From Xanthomonas vasicola (GTDB lineage: Bacteria > Pseudomonadota > Gammaproteobacteria > Xanthomonadales > Xanthomonadaceae), in assembly GCF_000772705.2 (NCBI RefSeq), contig NZ_JSBW02000016.1, positions 1 to 61,258 on the forward strand: DNA of 61,258 nucleotides, written 5' to 3'. A program made the position numbers and the translations under genes. Below, piece by piece: positions 1 to 8,669 of the stretch (position 1 is its first letter; every line of letters begins with the position of its first letter). The notes under the pieces were generated by a model. The model was given only the letters and a program-made list of their open reading frames with translations. It had not been told where the DNA came from and searched no databases.

Positions 1-255
1 CTGGATACCGTGCGGACACCCAGGGCCAGCAAGTACAGATGCAGAGCCGATCTACGATACAAGCTCGAAGCTTCAGGAGCGCATGGGCTTCTTGCATCTG
101 CTCCGATGATCAGTCGGAAGACATACCTCTGTTCGGCGGTGGTGTCCAGATACAAGGAGCGCACCTGGGCGCGATAGGATGACCGGTATGGCCTCATCGC
201 GCCCGGGTGCGCTCTTACGAGCGGTCTGGATCTGGCGGCTTCAGCGCCGCTGTGC
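1..255. other. Left edge, no recognised gene
   Basis: This stretch lies downstream of the leftward TraB-family gene. The short open frames across it do not resemble any protein I know, and no strong hairpin followed by a T-run was seen. It could hold the end of a gene that continues outside the window, but nothing visible supports that. Confidence 0.4.
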
Positions 256-1488
256 TCACCCATGGAGACGGTTGAAAATCTGCACGCCGGCCAGCCACAC
301 GCCGGCCATGCTGCCGAAGTTGGTCAACAGAAATGTCAGCACCACGCGCGAGACGCGATTGCGGTACCAGCCGCGCAGCGTCTGCGCATCGTCGCGCAGC
401 GACAGGAAATCGCCATAGGCTGGCTTGCGCATATGCACTTCGACCAGCGCCGCAAATGCGCCGGTTGGCACGCTCAGCCGGAACGGCTTGAACGGCGCCA
501 CGACGGCGGCAGTGAGAATGCTCAACGGGTGGCTGCCGGCAAGCAAACAGCCGAGTGCAGCCATGCCGCCGGTATACATCGCCCACTGCAGCAACAGGTC
601 AGCGCCCATGCTCAGGCCGCCACGCCAGAACCCGATGCCGATGCCGGTGATGATCACTGCCAGAATGCCCAGCGTGATCCACGGAATACGCTTGCGCTGC
701 TGTACGTATTCCAGCGATTCGCGCAGCGGGCCAGGCGCCGCTGTGTCTTGGTCCAGATGGCGCGCAAGACCGGCCAGATGCCCGGCGCCGACTACCGCCA
801 AAATCTCGCGCTGATCTGCGCTGAATTCTTCGCGTAGACGTGTGGCCATGTACTGATCGCGCTCGGCAATCACCGTCTCGTACAGCTCCGGGCTTTCGCT
901 GGCGAAATCGCCGAAGCTCGCTTCCAGCATGTCGCCTTGCTTGAGCTTTTCGATTTCCTCTTCGCCCACTTCATCGGCAGCGAACAGGCCGCCGAGCAAT
1001 CCACCGGCCAGTTTCATCTTGCCGAAGAATCCCAGCCGCCCGGATGCGCGCTTGAAGGTCAGGCCGACCTCGCGATCGATCAGATGCACCGGCAAGCCCT
1101 GCGCGCGTGCCAGGTTCACCGCCTCTTTCAATTCCGCACCCGGCTCGATGCCGAGTTGTTTGGCCAGCCGGCGTTGGTACGCGGCAAGCGCCAAATTGGC
1201 CGCAAACAAAGCCACGCGCCCCTTGCGGATCACCTGCACCAGATCCAGGCGGGCGAGGGCGTCCGGGTCGCTGAGCGCCTGCAGGCGCTGCGCATCCAGT
1301 TCCACTGCCACCGCGTCGTAACGCCCGCTGCTGATCGCGCGTTGCACGGCGGCCACACTGGCAAGCGACACATGCGCGGTGCCGAGCAAGGTATAGCGCA
1401 CGCCGTCGCGTTCGACGATGCGGTGCGGCTGGCCGGATAGCGCATCGTCCAGAACGTGGGTGGTCTGCTCAGTCATGGGGGTTTTCAT
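256..1488 (-). CDS. TraB/PrgY-family membrane protein
   Basis: A 410-residue protein of the TraB/PrgY family, whose archetype in Enterococcus (PrgY) blocks or degrades peptide pheromone; the role in Gram-negative bacteria is not settled. The N-terminal half is a soluble domain with the family motifs GTAHVS (about residue 37), VELDAQR and a late VGAGHLAGL. The C-terminal third has about four hydrophobic segments (about residues 268-290, 300-320, 325-350 and 380-405), so the protein is probably anchored in the inner membrane. Its ATG overlaps the stop of the acetyltransferase upstream (TGATG), implying translational coupling in the aguA-aguB-GNAT-traB order. A start four residues further in (MTEQ) is possible. 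Family assignment is firm; function is unknown. Confidence 0.85.
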   Translation of the reverse strand: MKTPMTEQTTHVLDDALSGQPHRIVERDGVRYTLLGTAHVSLASVAAVQRAISSGRYDAVAVELDAQRLQALSDPDALARLDLVQVIRKGRVALFAANLALAAYQRRLAKQLGIEPGAELKEAVNLARAQGLPVHLIDREVGLTFKRASGRLGFFGKMKLAGGLLGGLFAADEVGEEEIEKLKQGDMLEASFGDFASESPELYETVIAERDQYMATRLREEFSADQREILAVVGAGHLAGLARHLDQDTAAPGPLRESLEYVQQRKRIPWITLGILAVIITGIGIGFWRGGLSMGADLLLQWAMYTGGMAALGCLLAGSHPLSILTAAVVAPFKPFRLSVPTGAFAALVEVHMRKPAYGDFLSLRDDAQTLRGWYRNRVSRVVLTFLLTNFGSMAGVWLAGVQIFNRLHG

Positions 1489-2009
1489 CAGAAGGGAGGG
1501 GCGGTGTCGCCAGAGCCAAGCGCGCGTTGCATCTGCACGCCGTCCAACCAGCGACCGTGTTTGCGGCCGATTCCGGTGAGTACTCCGACCGTGCGAAATC
1601 CAAAACGTTCATGCAATTGTCGCGATGCCAGGTTTCCGGCATCGCCAATCACCGCAATCATCTGCCGAAACCCACGCTGCTCGCACACCGCGATCAGCTC
1701 GCCGAGCAGGGCTTTGCCGATGCCGCGGCCCTGCATCGCGGCGGCTAAATAGATCGAGTTCTCCACCGTCCAGCGATATCCCACGCGTGCGCGAAATGCG
1801 CTGACATAAGCGTAGCCCGCGACTACGCCATCGAGCTCGGCGACCAGATACGGGTGGCCCGCATCCACAATCGCGCTCACCCGTGCGCGCATTTCATCGA
1901 GCGATGGTGCGCTGTATTCGTAAGTGTTGACCCCGCAGATCTGCTCCGCATAGATCGCGGTGATCGCCGGGATGTCCGCATCGCGGACTGCGCGCAGCTC
2001 GACGGGCAT
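1488..2009 (-). CDS. GNAT acetyltransferase, PAT-like
   Basis: A 173-residue GNAT N-acetyltransferase of the phosphinothricin/methionine-sulfone acetyltransferase type. The N-terminus MPVELRAVRDADIPAI is the usual beta1-alpha1 opening, and the acetyl-CoA loop QGRGIGKALLGELI lies near residue 90. The frame is open 14 codons further upstream, but the start chosen (ATG at 2009-2007) lies 4 bases after the aguB stop and gives the standard family N-terminus. Being coupled between aguB and the traB gene suggests co-expression with the agmatine pathway. An amine or polyamine substrate is thinkable, but nothing in the sequence shows it. Confidence 0.88.
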   Translation of the reverse strand: MPVELRAVRDADIPAITAIYAEQICGVNTYEYSAPSLDEMRARVSAIVDAGHPYLVAELDGVVAGYAYVSAFRARVGYRWTVENSIYLAAAMQGRGIGKALLGELIAVCEQRGFRQMIAVIGDAGNLASRQLHERFGFRTVGVLTGIGRKHGRWLDGVQMQRALGSGDTAPPF

Positions 2010-2013
2010 GCGG

Positions 2014-2898
2014 TCAGTCGATGTAGCGCTTGAGCAGATCGCCGTACGCATCTATACGACGGTCGCGCAGGAACGGCCAGATCCGGCGCACGTGCTCGCT
2101 GCGTTGCAGGTCCACATCGCAGATCAACACGGTCGGATCCTGGCCGGCTTCGGCAATGAACTCGCCCTGCGGTCCCAGCACATGGCTGTTGCCCCAGAAC
2201 TGGATGCCCGATGCGCCCAGCGGCGAGGGCTCATGGCCGACACGGTTGCACGACAGCACCGGCACGCCGTTGGCCACCGCATGGCCGCGATGGCTGAGGA
2301 TCCAGGCATCGCGCTGACGCTCCTGCTCGGGCTGCTGGTCGTCCGGATCCCAGCCGATCGCGGTGGGGTAGAGCAGCAGTTCCGCACCGGCCAGCGCCAT
2401 CAAACGCGCTGCCTCCGGGTACCACTGATCCCAGCACACCAGCACGCCCAGGCGACCCACCGAAGTATTGATCGGCGTGAAGCCGAGATCGCCAGGAGTG
2501 AAGTAGAACTTCTCGTAGAAACCCGGGTCGTCGGGGATGTGCATCTTGCGATACTTGCCGAGCAGGCGGCCGTCCTTTTCGAACACCACCGCGGTGTTGT
2601 GATATAGCCCGGCCGCGCGACGTTCGAACAACGAGGCGACCAGCACCACGCCATGCTGCTTGGCCAGCGTGCTCAGACGTTCCGTGCTTGGGCCGGGAAT
2701 CGGCTCGGCCAGATCGAATTCCTCCACCGACTCGTGTTGGCAAAAATACGCACAGTTGTGCAGTTCCTGCAGCAGCACCAACTTGGCGCCCTGCGCGGCT
2801 GCCTCGGCCACACGCGATTCGATGACGGCCAGATTGGCCTCGGCGTCGCCGTGGTTGCGCTCCTGGATCAGCGCGACGGAAAGGAGATGACGGGTCAT
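2014..2898 (-). CDS. aguB: N-carbamoylputrescine amidase
   Basis: A 294-residue nitrilase-superfamily enzyme that hydrolyses N-carbamoylputrescine to putrescine, CO2 and ammonia, the last step of the agmatine route to putrescine. The nitrilase triad is visible: Glu45 in LLQELHNCAYF, Lys118 in GKYRKMHIPDD and Cys155 in LVCWDQWYPE. The motif PTAIGWDP and the long C-terminal WPFLRDRRID are typical of AguB. I chose the ATG at 2898 (MTRHLLSVALIQ), 34 codons inside the longest frame, because it gives the family N-terminus and has GGAT/AAGG-like bases upstream. aguA lies directly upstream on the same strand, and a repeat element sits between them. Confidence 0.95.
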   Translation of the reverse strand: MTRHLLSVALIQERNHGDAEANLAVIESRVAEAAAQGAKLVLLQELHNCAYFCQHESVEEFDLAEPIPGPSTERLSTLAKQHGVVLVASLFERRAAGLYHNTAVVFEKDGRLLGKYRKMHIPDDPGFYEKFYFTPGDLGFTPINTSVGRLGVLVCWDQWYPEAARLMALAGAELLLYPTAIGWDPDDQQPEQERQRDAWILSHRGHAVANGVPVLSCNRVGHEPSPLGASGIQFWGNSHVLGPQGEFIAEAGQDPTVLICDVDLQRSEHVRRIWPFLRDRRIDAYGDLLKRYID

Positions 2899-3043
2899 GG
2901 CAGCATCCAACGTAAGTGGCGCATTAAGGTAGCGCGCCATGGCGTAACACCGGCCTGCCGGCCGGAACAGGAAACCACGCGCGGGGTGTGCGGCCGCCAC
3001 GCAGGCAAGATTTAGAGCTGCTCCTGGAGTTGCTCATGGAACT

Positions 3044-3177
3044 GCTAACAAAACATAGCGAGCAGTCGTCAGGTGGGCGTGGACGGCGCGCTCAGAACCG
3101 CAGTGTACGAGTGGTGCATACCCGCTTCCGAGCATAGGCCGCGCCCACCTTGCGGTGAGCGCAGTCCTTTTGTTAGC
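3044..3177. repeat. MITE-like inverted-repeat element
   Basis: Perfect 10-bp terminal inverted repeats (GCTAACAAAA at 3044-3053, TTTTGTTAGC at 3168-3177) bound 134 bp of non-coding DNA. A second nested arm pair (GGTGGGCG near 3070 and CGCCCACC near 3142) shows that the whole unit can fold back. It fills nearly all the space between aguA and aguB. From memory, near-identical units occur in many xanthomonad intergenic gaps, but I could not search for copies. It may act as a transcription attenuator or mRNA-stabilising hairpin between the two genes. Confidence 0.65.
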
Positions 3178-3182
3178 CGCTC

Positions 3183-4217
3183 TCAAGCGGCGAGCAGGCC
3201 GGCTGGCAATTGCATGGTCAAGCAATGCAGGCTGCCGTTCTGCCAGATCAGCGCACGACACGGTACCGGCACGATCTCATGGTGCGGGAACGCCTGCGCC
3301 AACACCGCCTGCGCAGTCGCATCGGCCGGATCGCCATAAGCCGGCATCAGCACTGCCCCGTTGACGATCAGGAAATTGGCATACGACGCGGCCAACCGGC
3401 GGCCCTGGTCGAGAATGGGTTCTGCCCACGGCAGCACAAACAGGCGGTACGGCTGCCCGTCGGCCCTGCGCAGCGCAGCCAGTTCGGCGCCCATGGCCTG
3501 CAGCTCGGTGTAGTGCGAATCGCTGGCCACATCGCAGCCTTGATAGACGATCGCATCCGGGCCGGCAAAGCGCGCCAGCGTGTCGATATGTGCGTCGGTA
3601 TCGTCGCCTTCCAGGTAGCCGTGATCCAGCCACAGCACGCGCTCCTGGGCCAGCCACGTGGCCAGATCGCGGCTGAGCGATTCGCGCGTGCGCTGCGGGT
3701 GACGCTCATGCAGGCACTTCCAGGTGGTCAGCAATGTGCCGGCACCATCGGTCTCGACCGCGCCGCCTTCCAGGGCGAAGTCGACCGTCTCTACCTGTGC
3801 CGGCACGAATACCCGTGCGGCATCCAGCGAGCTCACCAACTGATCGTCCAGGCTGGCTTCGAACTTGCCGCCCCAGCCGGTGAAACGGAAATCCATCAAG
3901 CGGAAGCCGGTGTCCTGGCGCAGCGTGATCGGGCCGGAATCGCGCAGCCAGGTGTCGTTGTATGCGGCGATGACGAAGCGCACGCGCGCCATATCCACCC
4001 GCGCCGAACGCAGCCGTGCTTCGGCATAAATCTGCAGGTCGTCGTCGGCGACGCAGATGACCACCGGCTCGAAGCGGGAGATCGCCGTGACCAGCGCGAT
4101 ATAGGTCTCTTCCACATCGGCCAGGCGCTCGGCCCAATCAGTACCGGCATGCGGCCACGCGAGCAACACGGCTGATTGAGGTTCCCACTCGGCGGGAAAA
4201 CGAAGACGGTCGGTCAT
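3183..4217 (-). CDS. aguA: Agmatine deiminase
   Basis: A 344-residue protein of the peptidyl-arginine/agmatine deiminase family, converting agmatine to N-carbamoylputrescine and ammonia in the cytoplasm. It opens with the typical PAEWEPQSAVLLAWPH. The substrate-loop segments NDTWLRDSGPI, FALEGGAVETDGAG and HIDTLARFAGPD are present. The catalytic cysteine sits near residue 332 in NGSLHCLTMQLPAG at the C-terminus. Length matches the family. It is first in the leftward set aguA-aguB-GNAT-traB and supplies the AguB substrate. The arginine decarboxylase that would feed the route is not in the window. Confidence 0.95.
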   Translation of the reverse strand: MTDRLRFPAEWEPQSAVLLAWPHAGTDWAERLADVEETYIALVTAISRFEPVVICVADDDLQIYAEARLRSARVDMARVRFVIAAYNDTWLRDSGPITLRQDTGFRLMDFRFTGWGGKFEASLDDQLVSSLDAARVFVPAQVETVDFALEGGAVETDGAGTLLTTWKCLHERHPQRTRESLSRDLATWLAQERVLWLDHGYLEGDDTDAHIDTLARFAGPDAIVYQGCDVASDSHYTELQAMGAELAALRRADGQPYRLFVLPWAEPILDQGRRLAASYANFLIVNGAVLMPAYGDPADATAQAVLAQAFPHHEIVPVPCRALIWQNGSLHCLTMQLPAGLLAA

Positions 4218-4451
4218 GCCAGGCAGTACTCATCTTGGTGTGCAGGCCATCGCCCGCAGGTTCATCGATATCCCACATGCGAATGCGGGCTCTTGCGATC
4301 CAGGCGCGCATCGGTGCGCCTGGCCTTGTTACAGAATCGCAGCAACCCATGTCCGGCTGCTGACGGACGCAGCACACAGTGCGATGCGTCCGTGACGGTT
4401 GGGGGCGCGGCGAACGGACGCCAGCGCCTCGGCGGCGTTGTCATCGCCGCA

Positions 4452-4793
4452 TTACCGAATCGGCGGCTTCGGCCCTATCTCGTTGGCATCGGCCTTGTTG
4501 GCCACCACGTCGATCACCTTGCTCTTTTCGAAGTACACGGTGAACGCCGGATACACCCAGCGATGGATGGTTGGCCACTGACGCTTCTGACCACCGCGTG
4601 GGTCGAGCTTTTCCTGCGGCGCGCCGTAGCGGCCTTCGACCTGGCTCATGCTCTCGCCACGCAAGGGCAGGACAGCAGCAGGTTTCTGCTGTGCACGGTC
4701 GACCAGCAGCGTATCGGCCGAAGCAACGGCACTGATCCCCATCAGCGCGATTGTCAGCACGATCGGCGGCATCACAAACAAACGGTTGCGCAT
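4452..4793 (-). CDS. Small exported protein, SmpA/OmlA-like fold
   Basis: A 113-residue protein with a classical signal peptide: MRNRLF, a hydrophobic core to about residue 22, and AVASA before the likely cut near residue 26. The mature part carries GESMSQVEGRYGAPQEKL and, later, the W-x-Y and VYFEKSKVIDVV pattern. That resembles the G-x-S-xx-V-xxx-yG-xP start and V-x-F-x-xx-x-V end of SmpA/OmlA-type periplasmic domains, but there is no lipobox cysteine, so it would be soluble in the periplasm. A GGGGAG ribosome site precedes the ATG. It stands alone between aguA and rpmJ. The fold suggestion is an inference; the function is unknown. Confidence 0.7.
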   Translation of the reverse strand: MRNRLFVMPPIVLTIALMGISAVASADTLLVDRAQQKPAAVLPLRGESMSQVEGRYGAPQEKLDPRGGQKRQWPTIHRWVYPAFTVYFEKSKVIDVVANKADANEIGPKPPIR

Positions 4794-4989
4794 GTCATCT
4801 ACTCCCCAGTGGACAAGTTTTCAGATGGTGATTACAGCAAAAAACCACGATAGACGCTGCGTGACGCGGCTGGCCTGGCAGCAACGCGATTGCCCAGGCG
4901 GCGCGTCGGTGTAGAGACGGCTAATGCCGTGGCTGGGCCGGCGGGCGGCGGACGCATGTGGCAACAACCGGTGTGAAGCAGCGGCCAAG

Positions 4990-5009
4990 AAAAAACCGCC
5001 CGGAGGCGG
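4990..5009 (-). terminator. Intrinsic terminator of rpmJ
   Basis: On the minus strand a GC stem (CCGCC, loop TCCG, GGCGG) is followed at once by six T residues. It begins about 30 bases after the rpmJ stop codon, the expected place for a factor-independent terminator. Confidence 0.85.
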
Positions 5010-5039
5010 CTTTCTCGGGTCTTGCACGCGCCGCAAAGC

Positions 5040-5165
5040 TTAGCGCTGACGCGCCTTGAAACGCGGGTTCGACTTGCAGATTACGAAGACCTTACCGCGG
5101 CGGCGGACCACCTTGCAGTCGCGGTGACGGGTCTTCGCAGACTTCAGGGAGGACAGGACTTTCAT
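5040..5165 (-). CDS. rpmJ: Ribosomal protein L36, zinc-ligand-poor form
   Basis: A 41-residue large-subunit ribosomal protein. Starting at [14 protein letters not shown] (ATG 5165-5163), it carries the L36 core [20 protein letters not shown] and ends FKARQR. Canonical L36 has a CxxC...C...H zinc ribbon. Here the first cysteine of the ribbon is Thr/Arg-type sequence and the histidine is replaced in NPRF, leaving only two cysteines, so this is the C-minus (RpmJ2/YkgO-like) version that does not need zinc. It is a monocistronic gene with its own terminator, apart from the spc operon where the other form usually sits. Confidence 0.95.
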
Positions 5166-5337
5166 GGCACACCTCGGCGTAAACGGTTGGATTCGATGGA
5201 AGAGTGCCCACGGTCGAGGGTGCACCCAGAATTAAGCCGGCAATTCTAACCGGCTTTTCGTCGTGCTTTCAAGTGGTTGCAGCGCGATCGCTGCGAGCGG
5301 CGCTACACTAACGCCTGATGACCTTCCGGAAACCTGA

Positions 5338-6021
5338 ATGACCGACCTGTCGCCCGTCCTCACCATCGATGGCCCCTCCGGTGCCGGCAAGGGCACTGTG
5401 AGCCGGATTGTGGCCGCCCGGCTGGGCTGGCATTACCTCGATTCGGGCGCACTGTACCGTGCGGTAGGCGTTGCAGCGAGCTGGGCCGATCTGGATGTGT
5501 CCGATGCTGCGGCATTGGTGCGCTGTACCTTCGACACCAGGGTGGAGTTCGACGACGCCGGCGAATCCGGGCTGCGGGTGCTGGTCAACGGCGTGGATGC
5601 CACCGGCGAGCTGCGCCTTGAAACCACTGGCGCACTGGCTTCGGCAATTGCCGCCATTCCCGAGGTGCGCAGCGCCCTGAAAGAGCGCCAGCGCGCATTC
5701 AGGCGGGCGCCCGGGCTGGTTGCCGACGGGCGCGACATGGGGACGGTGATCTTCCCGGATGCCGTCTTCAAAGTTTTTCTGACCGCCAGTGCCGAAGAAC
5801 GTGCGGGCCGTCGCCATAAACAGTTGATGGAAAAGGGTGTTTCGGTTATCTTTGACGACCTGCTGCGCGAGATCATGGCCCGTGATGCCCGTGATGCGCA
5901 GCGGGTGGTGGCGCCATTACGGCCGGCCGAAGACGCCGTGCTGATCGATACCAGCGGAATAGGGATCGAGAATGTCGTCCAGCGTGTGGTCGGGTTGCTC
6001 GCAGACCACACGCCGTCGTAA
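5338..6021 (+). CDS. cmk: Cytidylate kinase
   Basis: A 227-residue (d)CMP kinase that makes CDP/dCDP from CMP/dCMP with ATP. The P-loop [10 protein letters not shown] is at residues 11-20, [16 protein letters not shown] follows for CMP binding, and [16 protein letters not shown] plus the LID region with RHKQLMEKG are typical. Length is normal. It opens the conserved order cmk-rpsA-ihfB. A 183-bp gap to rpsA leaves room for the separate rpsA promoter known in related bacteria. Confidence 0.96.
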   Translation: MTDLSPVLTIDGPSGAGKGTVSRIVAARLGWHYLDSGALYRAVGVAASWADLDVSDAAALVRCTFDTRVEFDDAGESGLRVLVNGVDATGELRLETTGALASAIAAIPEVRSALKERQRAFRRAPGLVADGRDMGTVIFPDAVFKVFLTASAEERAGRRHKQLMEKGVSVIFDDLLREIMARDARDAQRVVAPLRPAEDAVLIDTSGIGIENVVQRVVGLLADHTPS

Positions 6022-6204
6022 GCGTTCCGCAAGCGGGCCTGTCCCGCCGACCGTAAGGCGTTCCAAAGCTCCGTCGCGCATCCTGCGTGGCGGTTCTATT
6101 ACTTCTAAACCGACTCGCTGTCCGGAGTCGACCAACAGGCTGGGCGGTTCGTATCTATCGCATTCCGACAATCGGCGCCCGTGTGTTCAACTGAGTAAAT
6201 TCAA

Positions 6205-7890
6205 ATGACAGAATCTTTTGCAGAACTGTTCGAAGCCAGTCAAGCCAATCTGGCGAAGCTGAAGCCGGGCTCGATCGTCACCGGTACCGTCGTGGAAGTC
6301 CGCGGCGACGTGGTGGTGATCAACGCTGGCCTGAAGTCCGAAGGCATCGTGCCGATCGAGCAGTTCCGTAACGACGCTGGCGAGATCGATGTCGGCGTAG
6401 GCGACCAGGTCAAGGTTGCCCTCGATTCCATCGAGAACGGCTTCGGTGAAACCGTGCTGTCGCGCGAGAAAGCCAAGCGCGCAATGGTGTGGGACGAGCT
6501 GGAAGAAGCGTTGGAAAAAAACGAAACCATCACCGGCCGCATCAGTGGCAAGGTCAAGGGTGGTTTCACCGTGGACATCAAGGATGTCCGCGCGTTCCTG
6601 CCTGGTTCGCTGGTGGATGTGCGCCCGGTGCGCGACCCGGCCTATCTGGAAGGCAAGGAACTTGAGTTCAAGCTGATCAAGCTGGATCGCAAGCGCAACA
6701 ACGTGGTGGTTTCGCGTCGTGCAGTGGTCGAGAGCGAGCACTCGGAAGAGCGCGAGCAGCTGATGGACAAGCTGCAGGAAGGCGCGATCCTGAAGGGTGT
6801 CGTCAAGAACCTGACCGATTACGGCGCATTCGTGGACCTGGGCGGTATCGACGGCCTGCTGCACATCACCGACATGGCCTGGAAGCGCGTGCGTCATCCG
6901 TCCGAAGTCGTCAACGTCGGCGACGAGCTGGACGTGCGCGTGCTGAAGTTTGATCGCGAGCGTAACCGCGTCAGCCTCGGCCTGAAGCAGCTGGGCGAAG
7001 ATCCGTGGGACAACATCGCGCGTCGTTACCCGGCCAACAGCCGCGTGTTCGGCAAGGTCTCCAACGTCACCGATTACGGCGCATTCGTCGAGATCGAGCC
7101 GGGCGTCGAAGGTCTGGTGCACGTCTCCGAGATGGATTGGACCAACAAGAACGTCAACCCGTCCAAGGTTGTGCAGGTTGGTGACGAAGTCGAAGTGATG
7201 GTGCTGGATGTCGACGAGGAGCGTCGCCGCATCTCGCTGGGCATGAAGCAGGTTGCTGCCAATCCGTGGGAAACCTTCGCTGCTACCCACAAAAAGAACG
7301 ACAAGGTGTCCGGTCAGATCAAGTCGATCACCGACTTCGGCATCTTCATCGGTCTGGACGGCGGCATCGACGGTCTGGTGCACCTGTCCGACATCAGCTG
7401 GAACACCACCGGCGAAGATGTCGTGCGCAATTACAAGAAGGGCGACACGCTGGAAGCCGTTGTGCTGGCAGTTGACCCGGAACGTGAGCGCATCAGCCTG
7501 GGCGTCAAGCAGCTGGAGCAGGACCCGTTCGGTCAGTACATGGCGTCCAACCCGAAGGGTTCGAAGGTCGAAGGCGTGGTGCGTGAAGTGGATGCCAAGG
7601 GCGCTACGATCGACCTGGCCGATGGCATCGAAGGCTACGTCGCTGCACGCGACATCGCCAACGAGCGCGTCGACGATGCAACCCAGCACCTCAAGGTGGG
7701 CGACAAGATCGAAGCCAAGTTCGTGGGCATGGACCGTAAGGGCCGCACCCTGCAGCTGTCGATCAAGGCCAAGGACGATGCTGAAATGCGCGAAACGTTG
7801 GAGGACTACCAGTCCGCCTCCGCGTCGGGCGGTATGACTCAGCTGGGTGCGCTGCTGCGTGCACAGTTGAACAACAACAAGTCCGAGTAA
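6205..7890 (+). CDS. rpsA: Ribosomal protein S1
   Basis: A 561-residue 30S protein S1 that binds mRNA leaders and helps initiation. Six S1 repeats follow one another; the central ones show the family pattern GxV-x-TDYGAFV-(D/E) and a closing RISLG(M/V)KQL, at about residues 190-260, 275-345, 362-432 and 449-518. The start [16 protein letters not shown] matches the family. The 183-base leader upstream is long enough for the autogenous control known in E. coli, but no specific element was recognised. It is followed by a strong hairpin and then ihfB. Confidence 0.97.
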   Translation: MTESFAELFEASQANLAKLKPGSIVTGTVVEVRGDVVVINAGLKSEGIVPIEQFRNDAGEIDVGVGDQVKVALDSIENGFGETVLSREKAKRAMVWDELEEALEKNETITGRISGKVKGGFTVDIKDVRAFLPGSLVDVRPVRDPAYLEGKELEFKLIKLDRKRNNVVVSRRAVVESEHSEEREQLMDKLQEGAILKGVVKNLTDYGAFVDLGGIDGLLHITDMAWKRVRHPSEVVNVGDELDVRVLKFDRERNRVSLGLKQLGEDPWDNIARRYPANSRVFGKVSNVTDYGAFVEIEPGVEGLVHVSEMDWTNKNVNPSKVVQVGDEVEVMVLDVDEERRRISLGMKQVAANPWETFAATHKKNDKVSGQIKSITDFGIFIGLDGGIDGLVHLSDISWNTTGEDVVRNYKKGDTLEAVVLAVDPERERISLGVKQLEQDPFGQYMASNPKGSKVEGVVREVDAKGATIDLADGIEGYVAARDIANERVDDATQHLKVGDKIEAKFVGMDRKGRTLQLSIKAKDDAEMRETLEDYQSASASGGMTQLGALLRAQLNNNKSE

Positions 7891-7918
7891 GCGCGTAGCG
7901 CTCGCAAGAGCGTGATGG

Positions 7919-7944
7919 ATCGGCCCGGGCTTGCCCGGGCCGAT
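7919..7944 (+). terminator. Hairpin between rpsA and ihfB
   Basis: A perfect 11-bp stem (ATCGGCCCGGG, loop CTTG, CCCGGGCCGAT) begins 28 bases after the rpsA stop. There is no T-run after it, so it may be a weak terminator, a pause site or a 3' end stabiliser that sets the rpsA:ihfB ratio, rather than a full intrinsic terminator. Confidence 0.6.
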
Positions 7945-7978
7945 TCCGATGTGTCAGTCGAAAAAAGCAAGTCTTCCC

Positions 7979-8290
7979 ATGACCAAGTCCGAATTGATTG
8001 AAATCCTGGCGCGACGCCAAGCGCATCTGAAGTCGGACGACGTAGATCTGGCAGTCAAGTCGCTGCTGGAAATGATGGGGCAGGCGCTCTCCGACGGTGA
8101 TCGGATCGAAATTCGCGGGTTCGGCAGTTTTTCGCTGCATTACCGTCCGCCACGTCTGGGGCGTAATCCCAAGACCGGCGAATCGGTTGCGTTGCCGGGC
8201 AAGCATGTTCCCCACTTCAAGCCGGGCAAGGAATTGCGTGAGCGCGTTAGCTCCGTGGTGCCCGTCGACATGTCCGATGCGACGGACTGA
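7979..8290 (+). CDS. ihfB: Integration host factor beta subunit
   Basis: A 103-residue DNA-bending protein that pairs with IhfA. The start is the ATG at 7979 ([14 protein letters not shown]), 16 codons inside the open frame, which gives the normal IhfB N-terminus. The HU/IHF signature [18 protein letters not shown] and [19 protein letters not shown] are intact; the proline at the tip of the beta arm, which intercalates into DNA, is within GRNPKTGE. Its place after rpsA is conserved in gammaproteobacteria. Confidence 0.96.
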   Translation: MTKSELIEILARRQAHLKSDDVDLAVKSLLEMMGQALSDGDRIEIRGFGSFSLHYRPPRLGRNPKTGESVALPGKHVPHFKPGKELRERVSSVVPVDMSDATD

Positions 8291-8357
8291 AGTCCGTTCT
8301 GGCGCTGTATTTATGTCGTCTCGGTTAAGCTAGCCCGCTTCCCGACGGAGTCTCGCC

Positions 8358-8663
8358 ATGAAGGTGCTTCGCTTGCTGGTGATGTTGGCCTTCCTGTTGG
8401 TCGGTCTGATCATCGGTGCTGTCAATTCCCAGGACATCACACTCGATTTCCTGTTCTCCAGTGTGCACACCAGCTCAGGTGTCGCAATCATCGTCGCACT
8501 GCTGGTCGGTGTGTTGATCGGTGCCGGCATGGTGCTGGTCAGTGTGGTCATTCCCCTCTATTCCAAACTGCGCCAGGCCAATAAGGCTGTTGCGGTCAGT
8601 CGCGCCGACGCCAGGGCTGTCACGCCTGCCGCCGTCGAGCCGCGCCCCATCGATGGACTGTAA
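8358..8663 (+). CDS. lapA: LapA-domain inner-membrane protein
   Basis: A 101-residue protein with two transmembrane segments (about residues 3-22 and 41-65) separated by NSQDITLDFLF, the standard LapA/DUF1049 layout. In E. coli LapA works with LapB in controlling LPS synthesis through FtsH-mediated LpxC turnover. Six bases separate it from lapB, so the two are co-transcribed. The C-terminal tail is short and basic or Ala-rich. Confidence 0.9.
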   Translation: MKVLRLLVMLAFLLVGLIIGAVNSQDITLDFLFSSVHTSSGVAIIVALLVGVLIGAGMVLVSVVIPLYSKLRQANKAVAVSRADARAVTPAAVEPRPIDGL

Positions 8664-8669
8664 GTACGT

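Noticed and set aside
6187..7689. 500-codon open frame antisense to rpsA
   Set aside because: A mirror of codon bias in a GC-rich S1 gene; His/Asp-rich product without any domain.
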